64,000 bases of DNA, taken from the NCBI RefSeq assembly GCF_026619415.1, contig NZ_JAOVZR010000001.1:4386501-4450500 (forward strand). The letters are read 5' to 3'. The notes under the pieces are model-generated. The model was not told the DNA's origin and ran no database searches. It saw nothing but the letters and a program-made list of their open reading frames with translations. The translations under genes and the position numbers were made by a program. Source of the DNA: Hoeflea algicola (GTDB lineage: Bacteria; Pseudomonadota; Alphaproteobacteria; Rhizobiales; Rhizobiaceae). Shown here piece by piece: positions 27,486 to 35,248 of the stretch (position 1 is its first letter; every line of letters begins with the position of its first letter).

Positions 27486-28244
27486 ATGCTTGATCACCCA
27501 ACGCTGGATCAGCTCAAAACACTCAGGCTCGACGGCATGGCAGAAGCCTTTGCCGAGATGCAAAAACAGGACGGCACAGCCGGGCTTAGCCACGCTGAAT
27601 GGCTTGGGCTGCTCATTGATCGAGAGACCGCCAGTCGTGAGACGAGGCGATTTGAAAGCCGCATGCGTACAGCAAAACTGCGCCACGTCGGTGCCTCGCC
27701 GGAGGACGTGGATTACAAGTCGCGGCGCGGCCTCGACAAAGCCATGTTCCAGCAGATGCTGACCGGGCGCTGGATCAAGGACAAGCGCAACCTGATGATC
27801 ACTGGCCCCTGCGGCGTTGGCAAAACATGGTTGGCCTGCGCTCTGGCGCAAGCCGCCTGCCGAGACGGTATCACTGTGCTGTACAAGCGCATGCCACGTC
27901 TCTTTGATGAATTGGAACTGGCCCATGGTGACGGACGCTTTCCGCGTCTGTTCAAGGCCCTTACCAAAACTCAACTGCTAATCCTGGACGACTGGGGACC
28001 GGATCGCCTCAATGCCAGTCAGCGTCGTGACCTTATGGAAATAGTCGAGGACAGATACGAGGTTGGATCAACCTTGATCACAAGCCAATTGCCCATCGAC
28101 ACCTGGCATGACGTGATCGGGGAACCCACCTTCGCCGATGCCATTCTCGATCGCCTCGTACACAACGCCTATCGCGTCGAACTCGACGGCCAGAGCATGA
28201 GGAAAACCAAACTCGGAACAGGTGACGAAAGCATCCAATCCTGA
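27486..28244 (+). CDS. istB: IS21-family helper ATPase IstB
   Basis: A 252-residue AAA+ ATPase of the DnaC/IstB type that assists IstA in target capture. Walker A is GPCGVGKTWLA (about residue 105), Walker B LLILDDWGPD, and the sensor region STLITSQLPID. It uses ATG 27486 and ends about 100 bp before the right end of the element. It differs clearly from the IstB of copy 2, so the two elements belong to different IS21 lineages. Confidence 0.94.
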   Translation: MLDHPTLDQLKTLRLDGMAEAFAEMQKQDGTAGLSHAEWLGLLIDRETASRETRRFESRMRTAKLRHVGASPEDVDYKSRRGLDKAMFQQMLTGRWIKDKRNLMITGPCGVGKTWLACALAQAACRDGITVLYKRMPRLFDELELAHGDGRFPRLFKALTKTQLLILDDWGPDRLNASQRRDLMEIVEDRYEVGSTLITSQLPIDTWHDVIGEPTFADAILDRLVHNAYRVELDGQSMRKTKLGTGDESIQS

Positions 28245-28455
28245 TAACCAAATCATCAGGCCTCGCAGCCGCTATATAAGGGTGGCCGGATACCCCGGTT
28301 TAGGTGGCCGGATGTTATCGGAATGGCCGGCCGGATACTCCGGAATGCGCATCCATGCCCTGTCTGCATTTTTTAACGTAGCTATCTTCGACGATCTGGC
28401 TGTTTCGCGAGCGCCGCGGCATCACGTCAAAAAATGGCGACGCATGCCGCCGTAC

Positions 28456-29058
28456 GGCACTGTCAGAACAAATTTCTTGGACCTGCGGCATGAGCTTGGC
28501 ATCGACATGAGCCACGAGACCGTGTCGTTTTGTTGGAATAGGTTCGGTCCGATTTTCGCCGCAGCCATCAGGGAACAACGTGTTGAGGGGATGTGGTCAA
28601 GCGGCTGCCGGTGGCATCGGGATGAGGTCTTCGTAAAGATCAACGGGGAGCAGCACTATCTTTGGCGGGCCGTCGAGCACGCGCGAGAGGTGCTTGAATG
28701 CCTCGTGACGAAGACGCGCGACAAGAAAGCTGCGTTGAAAATCCTCAAGAAATCTCTGAAACGTTATGGTCGCGCCGATAAGCTGGTGACGGATCGCCTC
28801 CGTTCCTATGGCGCTGTGCTCAAGGAGCTCGGCATCCGTGATCGGTAGGAAACCGGCCGCTGGAGGAACAATCGTGTTGAAAATTAACACCAACCATTTC
28901 GAAGGCGTGAACGGGCGATGCTCCGTTTTCAGCAAATGGGAAGTCTGCAGAAATTCGCCTCTGTTCACGCATCGGTTTCCAATCATTTCAACCAGGAGCG
29001 TAACCTCGATAGCCGAGAAAACTTCAAGCCCAAACGCGCCATGGCGTTGAAAGATTGA
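28456..29058 (+). pseudogene. IS6-family transposase remnant (copy 2)
   Basis: GGCACTGTCAGAAC at 28456 matches an IS6 end. The sequence then jumps directly to the mid-N-terminal part of the transposase, LRHELGIDMSHETVSFC, so the first part of the gene is deleted. The DDE core follows: CRWHRDEVFVKINGEQHYLW, then VTDRLRSYGAVLKELGIRDR. Two in-frame stops, TAG just after 28846 and TAA near 28887, interrupt an otherwise readable C-terminus (HQPFRRRERAMLRFQQM to MALKD, stop 29058). The right inverted repeat is not found. Confidence 0.85.
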
Positions 29059-29334
29059 CATCAGCTAGCGAGCTGAAAGTACCGCAATGGATTTTCATTG
29101 ATCGGCGTTCGTTTCTCTGACGACGCCGGTATCTGCAAATTGTCAGCCCCGAAAAGGCAAACAATGACAAAGCGGGAATTGCCCCCCGAAATCGGCCGCT
29201 TTAGGCGTCTCAGTTATCCCGACTTGTGGCTCAGCAATGTTGATTTCCACCCAGAAGTGACCCGGATTTTCCATCGAGAACTGACCCACCTTTAGGTTAT
29301 GTTTCGTGGGTCAGGCTTTGGTCAAGGCATTAGT

Positions 29335-30105
29335 TTACTCCTTGGTTTTCCCCGCAGCTGCGGCCGAACTGGCCTTGAAGCGGAAGCTGTCGTTTCCGGT
29401 CTCCAGGATGTGGCAGCGGTGAGTGAGCCGATCGAGCAGCGCGGTTGTCATCTTTGCATCACCGAAGACCGTGGCCCATTCGCTGAAGCTCAGGTTCGTG
29501 GTGATGACGACGCTGGTGCGTTCGTAAAGCTTGCTCAGCAAATGGAAGAGTAATGCGCCGCCTGACGCGCTGAATGGCAGATAGCCAAGCTCGTCCAGGA
29601 TCACGAGATCGAGGCGGGTGAGGCTTTCGGCAAGCTGTCCGGCTTTGCCTTTTGCCTTCTCCTGTTCGAGCGCGTTGACGAGCTCAATAGTCGAGAAGAA
29701 GCGGACCTTGCGGCGGTGATGTTCGACGGCCTGCACGCCAAGGGCTGTCGCGACATGCGTTTTGCCAGTCCCGGGGCCGCCGATCAGCACGACGTTCTGT
29801 GCGCCGTCCGTGAACTCGACGCGATGAAGTTGGCGCACCGTGGCCTCGTTGATCTCACTGGCCGCGAAGTTGAAGCCGGACAGATCTTTATAAGCCGGGA
29901 AGCGGGCAGCCTTCATGTGGTAGGCAATGGACCGGACCTCCCGCTCAGCCACTTCGGCCTTCAGCAACTGGGTGAGCATTGGCACCGCGGCATCAAATGC
30001 CGGTGCGCCTTGTTCCATGAGGTCGGTGACGGCCTGGGCCATCCCATGCATCTTCAGACTTCGCAGCATGATGATAATGGCACCGCTGGCGGGATCATGA
30101 CGCAT
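29335..30105 (-). CDS. istB: IS21-family helper ATPase IstB (copy 2)
   Basis: This is 256 residues from ATG 30105, which overlaps the end of istA by 11 bases; the longer frame from 30180 lies inside istA and is rejected. An N-terminal helical region ([20 protein letters not shown]) precedes Walker [12 protein letters not shown] (about residue 110), Walker [13 protein letters not shown] and the sensor [12 protein letters not shown]. It is complete and is the standard helper for target immunity and capture. Confidence 0.94.
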   Translation of the reverse strand: MRHDPASGAIIIMLRSLKMHGMAQAVTDLMEQGAPAFDAAVPMLTQLLKAEVAEREVRSIAYHMKAARFPAYKDLSGFNFAASEINEATVRQLHRVEFTDGAQNVVLIGGPGTGKTHVATALGVQAVEHHRRKVRFFSTIELVNALEQEKAKGKAGQLAESLTRLDLVILDELGYLPFSASGGALLFHLLSKLYERTSVVITTNLSFSEWATVFGDAKMTTALLDRLTHRCHILETGNDSFRFKASSAAAAGKTKE

Positions 30106-31627
30106 GGCGGCCTCCGGCGGTCCGGGCCCGCAGGCCATCATAGCGTTCGACATTGGCCTTTGGCTCACGGCGCAGAGCAAGGGCCTGTGGGGTGTCGATG
30201 TCGGGCGCGCCGATCGTCTTTCCGTCGATCAGACGATGCAGAAGGTTCAGCACGTGAGTTTTGGTTGCGACCCCCTCAGCCAGCGCCATTTCCACGGCGA
30301 CCAGCACGGCCTGTTCATCGTGATGCAGAACCAGCGCCAAGATGTCGACCATCTCCCTGTCACCGCCAGGTTTGCGCAGCATGAGATCTTGCAGCTGTTT
30401 GAATGCCGGAGGGAATTCGGCAAAGGGGGCACCGTTCCTCAATGCGCCGGGCTTGCGCTGAAGGACGGCCAAGTAGTGGTGCCAGTCGTAAATCGTGCGT
30501 GGTGGGAGTTGATGACTGCGCTGGATCACGCGCGTATGCTCACACAGGATCTGTCCTTCGGCGGCAACTACCAGCCTGTCCGGATAGACGCGCAGACTGA
30601 CAGGGCGGTTCGCAAATGACGCCGGGACGCTGTAGCGATTGCGCTCAAAGCTGATCAGGCAGGTCGGGGACACCCGCTTGCTCAGTTCGACGAAGCCATC
30701 GAAGGCAGGGGGCAATGGCATCAGCGCGGCTTGTTCTGCGACCCAGACGTCGGCAACGCTGCCCGGCAGCGCTGCATGCGGAATCTCAGTCCACAGCGCG
30801 ACACAGCGCTGTTCCAGCCAGTCATTCAGTGCTGCGAGATCAGGAAAGCTCGGCATGAGTTGCCATAGACGATGTCGGGCGTCCTGCACGTTCTTCTCGA
30901 CCTGTCCCTTCTCCCAGCCGGCAGCGGGATTGCAGAACGCGGCCTCGAATAAGTAGTGGTTTGCCATCGCAAGGAACCGCATGTTGACCTGTCGGTCCTT
31001 CCCGCGACCGACGCGGTCAACCGCGGTGCGCATGTTGTCGTAGATGCCGCGCTCCGGGACACCGCCGAAGACCCTGAACCCGTGCCAGTGGGCATCAAAC
31101 AGCATCTCATGGGTTTGCAGCAGATACGCCCGGACCAGAAAGGCCCGGCTGTGCGACAGCTTGATGTGGGCAACTTGCAGCTTGGTGCGTTCGCCGCCGA
31201 GAACTGCAAAATCCTCGCTCCAGTCAAACTGGAACGCCTCGCCCGGACGAAACAACAGGGGGACGAAGGTGCCGCGGCCTGTCGTCTGCTGATCTCGCTG
31301 CCGATCGGCCCGCCAGTCACGTGCAAAAGCCGCAACCCGATTGTAGGACCCGTCAAAGCCGAGAACCACCAGATCGGCATGCATTTGCTTCAGCGTCAGC
31401 CGCTGTTTGCGAGACTTCCCCGCCTCCGTCTTCAGCCAGCCGGCCAGCTTCTCGGCGAACGGATCGAGCTTGCTTTGCCGCTCTGGCGTCGCGAACAGAG
31501 GCTCGATCATGCCCGAGTTCAAATACTTCTTGATGGTGTTGCGCGACATTCCGGTCCGCCGCGCAATCTCGCGCAGAGGCAACTTCTCTCGCAAAGCCAT
31601 ACGTCGGATGATGTTCAAAAGTCCCAT
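30095..31627 (-). CDS. istA: IS21-family transposase IstA (copy 2)
   Basis: This is 510 residues from ATG 31627, preceded by GGAGTGATACAC; the start at 31687 would leave no room for a promoter. The N-terminal HTH has [19 protein letters not shown]. The catalytic core has [15 protein letters not shown] (first Asp), [13 protein letters not shown] (second Asp) and [17 protein letters not shown] with the Glu. The length is typical and no damage is seen. It is transcribed leftward into istB. Confidence 0.93.
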   Translation of the reverse strand: MGLLNIIRRMALREKLPLREIARRTGMSRNTIKKYLNSGMIEPLFATPERQSKLDPFAEKLAGWLKTEAGKSRKQRLTLKQMHADLVVLGFDGSYNRVAAFARDWRADRQRDQQTTGRGTFVPLLFRPGEAFQFDWSEDFAVLGGERTKLQVAHIKLSHSRAFLVRAYLLQTHEMLFDAHWHGFRVFGGVPERGIYDNMRTAVDRVGRGKDRQVNMRFLAMANHYLFEAAFCNPAAGWEKGQVEKNVQDARHRLWQLMPSFPDLAALNDWLEQRCVALWTEIPHAALPGSVADVWVAEQAALMPLPPAFDGFVELSKRVSPTCLISFERNRYSVPASFANRPVSLRVYPDRLVVAAEGQILCEHTRVIQRSHQLPPRTIYDWHHYLAVLQRKPGALRNGAPFAEFPPAFKQLQDLMLRKPGGDREMVDILALVLHHDEQAVLVAVEMALAEGVATKTHVLNLLHRLIDGKTIGAPDIDTPQALALRREPKANVERYDGLRARTAGGRHAS

Positions 31628-31986
31628 GTGTATCACTCCAATGTCCCCCGTTGCGCATGGCGCAGGGGGAAGGGTCACATGGGTCAATTCTCAATGGAAA
31701 TTAGGCCGCTACCCGGGTCACTTCTGGGTGGAAATCAACAGCTCAGCAACGGAAAAACACAGTTATTGGCGACAAAACGGTCAGTCCGGAAATGCAGAAG
31801 GTTGTTGGCTGGGGAGCCTGGATCCCCAGCTAAGGTTTTTCGACCCCCTCACAAGCATCTGAAATGGTTGGTGAAATCCGATCACCGCAGTTCTTGTAAG
31901 ACAAAATTGTCATACACACCCGGGGGACAGTCGTGCAAGACAATTCCGAGGGAAGCGTAAAGACGAGGGTCAGCGCCGAATGATGC

Positions 31987-32367
31987 TTATTGCGCTGGGT
32001 CAGCCCTTCGTTCGGTGAAAACCGCGCTGACCTGTGATGGGTGCCACCTGCCGTTGGCCAGCCTCGAACGCACACGAGCCGCGTAGGTCACAGCATCCGC
32101 AGGGTTCTTTGCCTTGTGCCGTGTCGCGTTGCAGAAGCGGCAGGCGGCGACGATGTTCGGGCCCACATCCTTGCCGCCATCGCATCGGGCCTCGACATGT
32201 TCGGCGGTGCATTGAAAGCGTTTGGCGAGTCCCGGCGGAATTCGATAGCGCGCGATGAACTCCTCGGGACTGGAGTCCCACATCGGCATCTCGCAATAGT
32301 GGCAGCGCCATCCTTGCTGTCGGGCCGCCTGGTTTCTGAGGTTCTTGAGTCTGTTTCTTGATGGCAT
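31987..32367 (-). CDS. HNH endonuclease-like protein
   Basis: A 126-residue basic protein with a Cys-bracketed HNH fold. CHYCEMPMW supplies the first zinc Cys pair, AEHVEARCDGG the catalytic His, NIVAACRFCNATRHK the Asn, second Cys pair and final His. Such small HNH nucleases occur as stand-alone restriction or homing-type enzymes in mobile regions. AAAGGA lies upstream of ATG 32367. It is divergent from hipB-hipA, with 370 bp between them. Its DNA target is unknown. Confidence 0.85.
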   Translation of the reverse strand: MPSRNRLKNLRNQAARQQGWRCHYCEMPMWDSSPEEFIARYRIPPGLAKRFQCTAEHVEARCDGGKDVGPNIVAACRFCNATRHKAKNPADAVTYAARVRSRLANGRWHPSQVSAVFTERRADPAQ

Positions 32368-32630
32368 GAGTTCACGTCCTTTGCTTCATTTCTGAAGCGG
32401 ACGTGCAATGACCCGTCTGGGTCATCCCTCAATTGGGAGGAATTATCCTCGCACAAGACGACGTATATGAAACACGTCACTCCGCAGTCTTTGAACGGTA
32501 TGAACGACCAATATTGGCCTTTCGCTGACGAGTTCGGTAAAACTCCAGGCAAGCCAAATGTCTTGCCTCCATCCGATATCAACCTATCACGAAATGGGGT
32601 CCGATCAATCTCTCGGCCGGTGGCTGCCCG

Positions 32631-32686
32631 ATCGGGAAGGATTTTATCTTCCAAACCAGAATCTTCCTTATCGGGAAGTTTGGATA
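32631..32686. promoter_or_regulatory. Candidate HipB operator region
   Basis: TATCG-N8-GGATA at 32669-32686 differs by one base from the TATCC-N8-GGATA operator described for E. coli HipB. It lies 52 bases before the hipB-like start. ATCGGGAAG occurs twice nearby (32631 and 32670), and GGAAG-N8-CTTCC is at 32635-32652. Autorepression of the pair is inferred. The remaining divergent region 32368-32630 shows no gene. Confidence 0.45.
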
Positions 32687-32737
32687 GATTTTTGGGAGTT
32701 CTTCCTGTACGGTAAGCCACAGTTTGGAGAAACGATC

Positions 32738-33004
32738 ATGATCCGTTCGGCCACAGAATTCGGCGCACTTGTCCGAGAGAACAGGAAAAAGCAGGGATGG
32801 ACACAGGCCCAGCTCGCCGAACGCTGCGGGACCGGTGAACGCTTCATCGTCGACCTGGAGAACGGCAAGCCCAGTTGCCATCTCGAAAAATCGCTCATCG
32901 CGGCGCGCACCGTCGGCATCGATCTCGGCGACCTGAAATCCGCCACGTCGCCCGTTGTCCCTGAAGCCGATGACGATCTCGGCTTCCTGCCTCGTTTCTC
33001 CTGA
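32738..33004 (+). CDS. HipB-like antitoxin / XRE-family regulator
   Basis: An 88-residue protein with a helix-turn-helix of the Cro/C1 type: FGALVRENRKKQGWTQAQLA, then ERCGTGERFIVDLENGKPSC (residues about 8-48). A flexible acidic tail ends LGFLPRFS. ATG 32738 follows TTTGGAGAAACGATC. The upstream extension to 32558 has no RBS and is left out. Placed 12 bases before a hipA-like gene, it should be the DNA-binding antitoxin and autorepressor. Confidence 0.88.
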   Translation: MIRSATEFGALVRENRKKQGWTQAQLAERCGTGERFIVDLENGKPSCHLEKSLIAARTVGIDLGDLKSATSPVVPEADDDLGFLPRFS

Positions 33005-33016
33005 TCGGGTGCCCTT

Positions 33017-34258
33017 ATGACAACGATCTACTACGAGACCTGGCCCGTCGCTCACCTCATCGACCGCGACGGGATTTTTCTTACGTACGATCCAAGCTGG
33101 GAAAGCCGCGCCTCTGCATTCCCGATTTCATTGACCATGCCTCTGAGGGCAGGTCCCTATGGGGCTGATCAGATCATGCCCTGGCTTGCCAATCTTCTGC
33201 CGGAAACGCACCTCTCCGAGATCGGCCAGCAGCTGAAGATTTCGCCTCAGGATATCGTCGGCCTTCTCATGAACCTCGGCCGCGATACAGCGGGAGCCTT
33301 CTCGATCGGCGAGCCCCGCCGAGACGGAAATAATTTCCGCGTTGTTCCCGATGAGGCAGCTCTTGAGCGCATCCTGAACGAGCTGCCCGAGCGGCCCTTC
33401 CTGGTCGGAGAGCAGGGCGTGTCGATGTCGCTGGCGGGCGTTCAGGACAAGCTGCCAGTCTACGTCGGTGAAGACGGCAAGATCGCCATCCCCGTAGATG
33501 GGACGCCTTCCACGCACATCCTGAAACCCGACATCAAACGCCTGGCCGGCAGCGTTCAGAATGAAGCCTTTTGCATGACCTTGGCCAAGCTGTGCGGTCT
33601 GGAGGCGGCGGAAGTGACAACCGACAGGGCGGGCAAGCGGGACTTTCTTCTGGTCAAGCGCTATGATCGCATCGCAGACAGCCAGGGCACGATCCGTCGC
33701 ATCCATCAGGAGGATTTCTGCCAGCTGCTAGGGTTCTTCCCGACAGAAAAATACGAGCGCGCTGGGCTTGGTCAGCGCGGTGGCGCGTCACTCGTGCAGA
33801 TGTTTGACGCGCTGGCTCGTTACGTTTCGCCCGCAGAACGGCTGAGGATGCTCGACGCGGTGATTTTCAACATTCTGATCTGCAACTCCGACTCCCATGC
33901 CAAGAACTACTCCGTTCTCATTGGGGCGGCCGGCACGGCCAAACTCGCACCGCTCTATGACTTGATGTGCGCTGCGGCTTACAAACAGGTAGACCAGTCG
34001 CTCCCTCAAAAGATCGCGACAAAGCGAAATGCTAATGAGCTTCACGGCGATGATTGGCGTCGATTTGCCGAAGCTGTCGGCTTGAGCCCAGTCTCGGTGA
34101 TCAAGCGTGTGCGTGAAATGTTGGACCAGATTGCAAGCCAGCTGGACGCCAGACCTGACATGCTTTCGGGCGGGCAGGGCAGAGGCGTAGAGATGGCCGA
34201 CAAACTAGGCCATCTGATAGGCAAGCGGTGTCGGCGGATAAACCGGCAGCTTCGTTAG
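33017..34258 (+). CDS. HipA-like serine/threonine kinase toxin
   Basis: A 413-residue protein. The N-terminal couple_hipA domain has LPETHLSEIGQQLKIS. The kinase part has the Gly/Val loop SMSLAGVQDKLPV near residue 135, STHILKPD (ATP Lys), HQEDFCQ and the catalytic NSDSHAKNYS followed by KLAPLYDLM (metal-binding Asp). HipA kinases phosphorylate aminoacyl-tRNA synthetases or related targets and cause dormancy. All key residues appear intact. A 15-bp palindrome core, shared with intergenic sites elsewhere in the island, is embedded at 33325-33339. Confidence 0.92.
   Translation: MTTIYYETWPVAHLIDRDGIFLTYDPSWESRASAFPISLTMPLRAGPYGADQIMPWLANLLPETHLSEIGQQLKISPQDIVGLLMNLGRDTAGAFSIGEPRRDGNNFRVVPDEAALERILNELPERPFLVGEQGVSMSLAGVQDKLPVYVGEDGKIAIPVDGTPSTHILKPDIKRLAGSVQNEAFCMTLAKLCGLEAAEVTTDRAGKRDFLLVKRYDRIADSQGTIRRIHQEDFCQLLGFFPTEKYERAGLGQRGGASLVQMFDALARYVSPAERLRMLDAVIFNILICNSDSHAKNYSVLIGAAGTAKLAPLYDLMCAAAYKQVDQSLPQKIATKRNANELHGDDWRRFAEAVGLSPVSVIKRVREMLDQIASQLDARPDMLSGGQGRGVEMADKLGHLIGKRCRRINRQLR
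33325..33339. repeat. Island palindrome, copy in hipA (15-bp core)
   Basis: CGGAAATAATTTCCG is the core shared with 35186-35206, 50373-50393 and 61047-61067. Here it encodes the residues around GNNFR in the HipA-like protein, and the arms are not extended. Confidence 0.7.
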
Positions 34259-34517
34259 CAAGACGCAGCCGGTGCAGTCCTCAAGTTGGTGATGGCGGGT
34301 CTGAAGAACACGGCCTCTCTCACTGAAGATTCGACTAACGAGCGCCGCAGGGTAAAGATTTCACCCCACGAGGAAATCATGAGCGCTATCGAGACAGGTG
34401 GGCCATAAAGTGCAGGAAATCGACAAGCTTCTTGCATCACGGATTTCAAGTATCCCCGACTTGTCGGTTTCTGGAGAGCCCGCGAGTCAAAGACCGAACG
34501 GGTCAGCATGCTGCGCG

Positions 34518-35063
34518 TCAAGCGCCGTGACTTCTGTCGTATCCATTTGGCATTGGCTCCTGCCATCCGTCGGGATGTGCCGTCGGTTTGTACACTTCGG
34601 CAAGGAGCGGGTAGCATGCGACTTCATCAGAGGAGTGCTTGGACGAGCAGTCCCCTCCAGGGCAGGCCGACATGTTGCCCAAAGTGATAGTTGCAATAGG
34701 ACGCATGTAAGGAAAGTTTGAGAACAGCTGATCGCCAAGTCCAACGTGCGTGCCGTTAAGTTCGCGTGTCTTGCCGCTGTAAAAACGTTCATTGATGTTG
34801 TGGAGGTTATGCAGATTGAGATCGCCCACCTGAGGTCCGTCCGAGCAAACCAATCGGCAGAAGTGTCCGGCCGGGACGACCCAGGTGGCAGCATCGCGAG
34901 GGGGTATAACGATCGCCTCTATAAGTTCCATGTTGTCGCGCAGAGCACGGTATGCTGCAAGATCAGGGCGCGGCAGCATCTCTATTGGATAGCATACAAC
35001 TGGCTTGACCGCTTTGCGAGCGGCTGCGTCTTCCGGAATTTCTGTGATCGGATCAGGCTTCAT
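34518..35063 (-). CDS. DUF1989 / urea carboxylase-associated family protein
   Basis: This is 181 residues from ATG 35063, which has GGAG six bases upstream; 35141 is a longer alternative. The core AAYRALRDNMELIEAIVIPP, WVVPAGHFCRLVCSDGPQVG, and NERFYSGKTRELNGTHVGLG fits DUF1989. A Cys-containing ACPGGDCSSKHSSDEVACYP and a YDRSHG ending follow. Relatives accompany urea/allophanate or nitrogen-compound metabolism. No such genes are adjacent, so this is a stranded metabolic gene. A palindrome lies 120 bases upstream. The stretch 34259-34517 before it shows nothing recognisable. Confidence 0.7.
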   Translation of the reverse strand: MKPDPITEIPEDAAARKAVKPVVCYPIEMLPRPDLAAYRALRDNMELIEAIVIPPRDAATWVVPAGHFCRLVCSDGPQVGDLNLHNLHNINERFYSGKTRELNGTHVGLGDQLFSNFPYMRPIATITLGNMSACPGGDCSSKHSSDEVACYPLLAEVYKPTAHPDGWQEPMPNGYDRSHGA

Positions 35064-35185
35064 AAAATTCTCCGCATTAGCCTCTATCGGCCGTGACACA
35101 ATCGCTGAGCGCCTCTCCTCATTCGGAAGGATCGTCCGCAAAAGACCAATTGTACGTCAAGCAGCAGTCACTGCGCCCGCTCATA

Positions 35186-35206
35186 AAGCGGAAATAATTT
35201 CCGCTT
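35186..35206. repeat. Island palindrome, perfect 21-bp copy
   Basis: The core GCGGAAATAATTTCCGC with AA/TT on the flanks forms two perfect 10-base arms around a central A. It lies between the DUF1989 gene start and the end of the type III res gene. 24 bases (AAAGCGG... to ...CCGCTTCG) are identical to the copy at 61046. Confidence 0.85.
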
Positions 35207-35248
35207 CGAATGGAACTAGTTGCTCCGCATCACGGTAGCTTAGCCCTG

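Larger units (their letters stand above)
25766..28351 (+). mobile_element. IS21-family insertion sequence (copy 1), complete with 6-bp target duplication
   Basis: The ends read TGCGTATTCCGG (from 25766) and CCGGAATGCGCA (to 28351). They are flanked by the direct repeat TCCATG at 25760-25765 and 28352-28357. Just inside each end, several copies of a CATCCGGCCACC-like motif occur (left 25803-25862, inverted at right about 28283-28336), as expected for the multiple transposase-binding sites of IS21. The element is 2,586 bp with istA and istB in order. Clean ends and duplication suggest a recent, possibly active insertion. Confidence 0.9.
29238..31740 (-). mobile_element. IS21-family insertion sequence (copy 2), complete with 9-bp target duplication
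   Basis: The left end TGTTGATTTCCACCCAGAAG at 29238 is repeated inverted and perfect at the right end, finishing at 31740. The direct repeat GCTCAGCAA flanks it at 29229-29237 and 31741-31749. A second inner copy of a TGACCC-type motif follows at each end. The element is 2,503 bp and carries istA and istB on the minus strand. The 9-bp duplication is at the long end for IS21, so one or more matching bases may be chance. Confidence 0.9.
29164..31960 (+). pseudogene. Short ORF interrupted by IS21 copy 2 (reconstructed)
   Basis: Joining base 29237 to 31750 (removing the IS21 element and one copy of its duplication) restores a frame of about 94 codons. It starts at ATG 29164 (MTKRELPPEIGRFRRLSYP) and ends at 31960. 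No family is recognised, and codon use gives no strong support. It is listed because the insertion demonstrably falls in it. The rest of 29059-29237 and 31750-31986 holds nothing else recognisable. Confidence 0.25.

Noticed and set aside
31800..31840. tRNA-like hairpin GGGGAGCC...GGATCCCC
   Set aside because: It is only a short inverted repeat; no cloverleaf arms or T-loop could be built.
34259..34617. ORF 34255-34617 on the minus strand as a gene
   Set aside because: No RBS or family; it overlaps the DUF1989 C-terminus out of frame.
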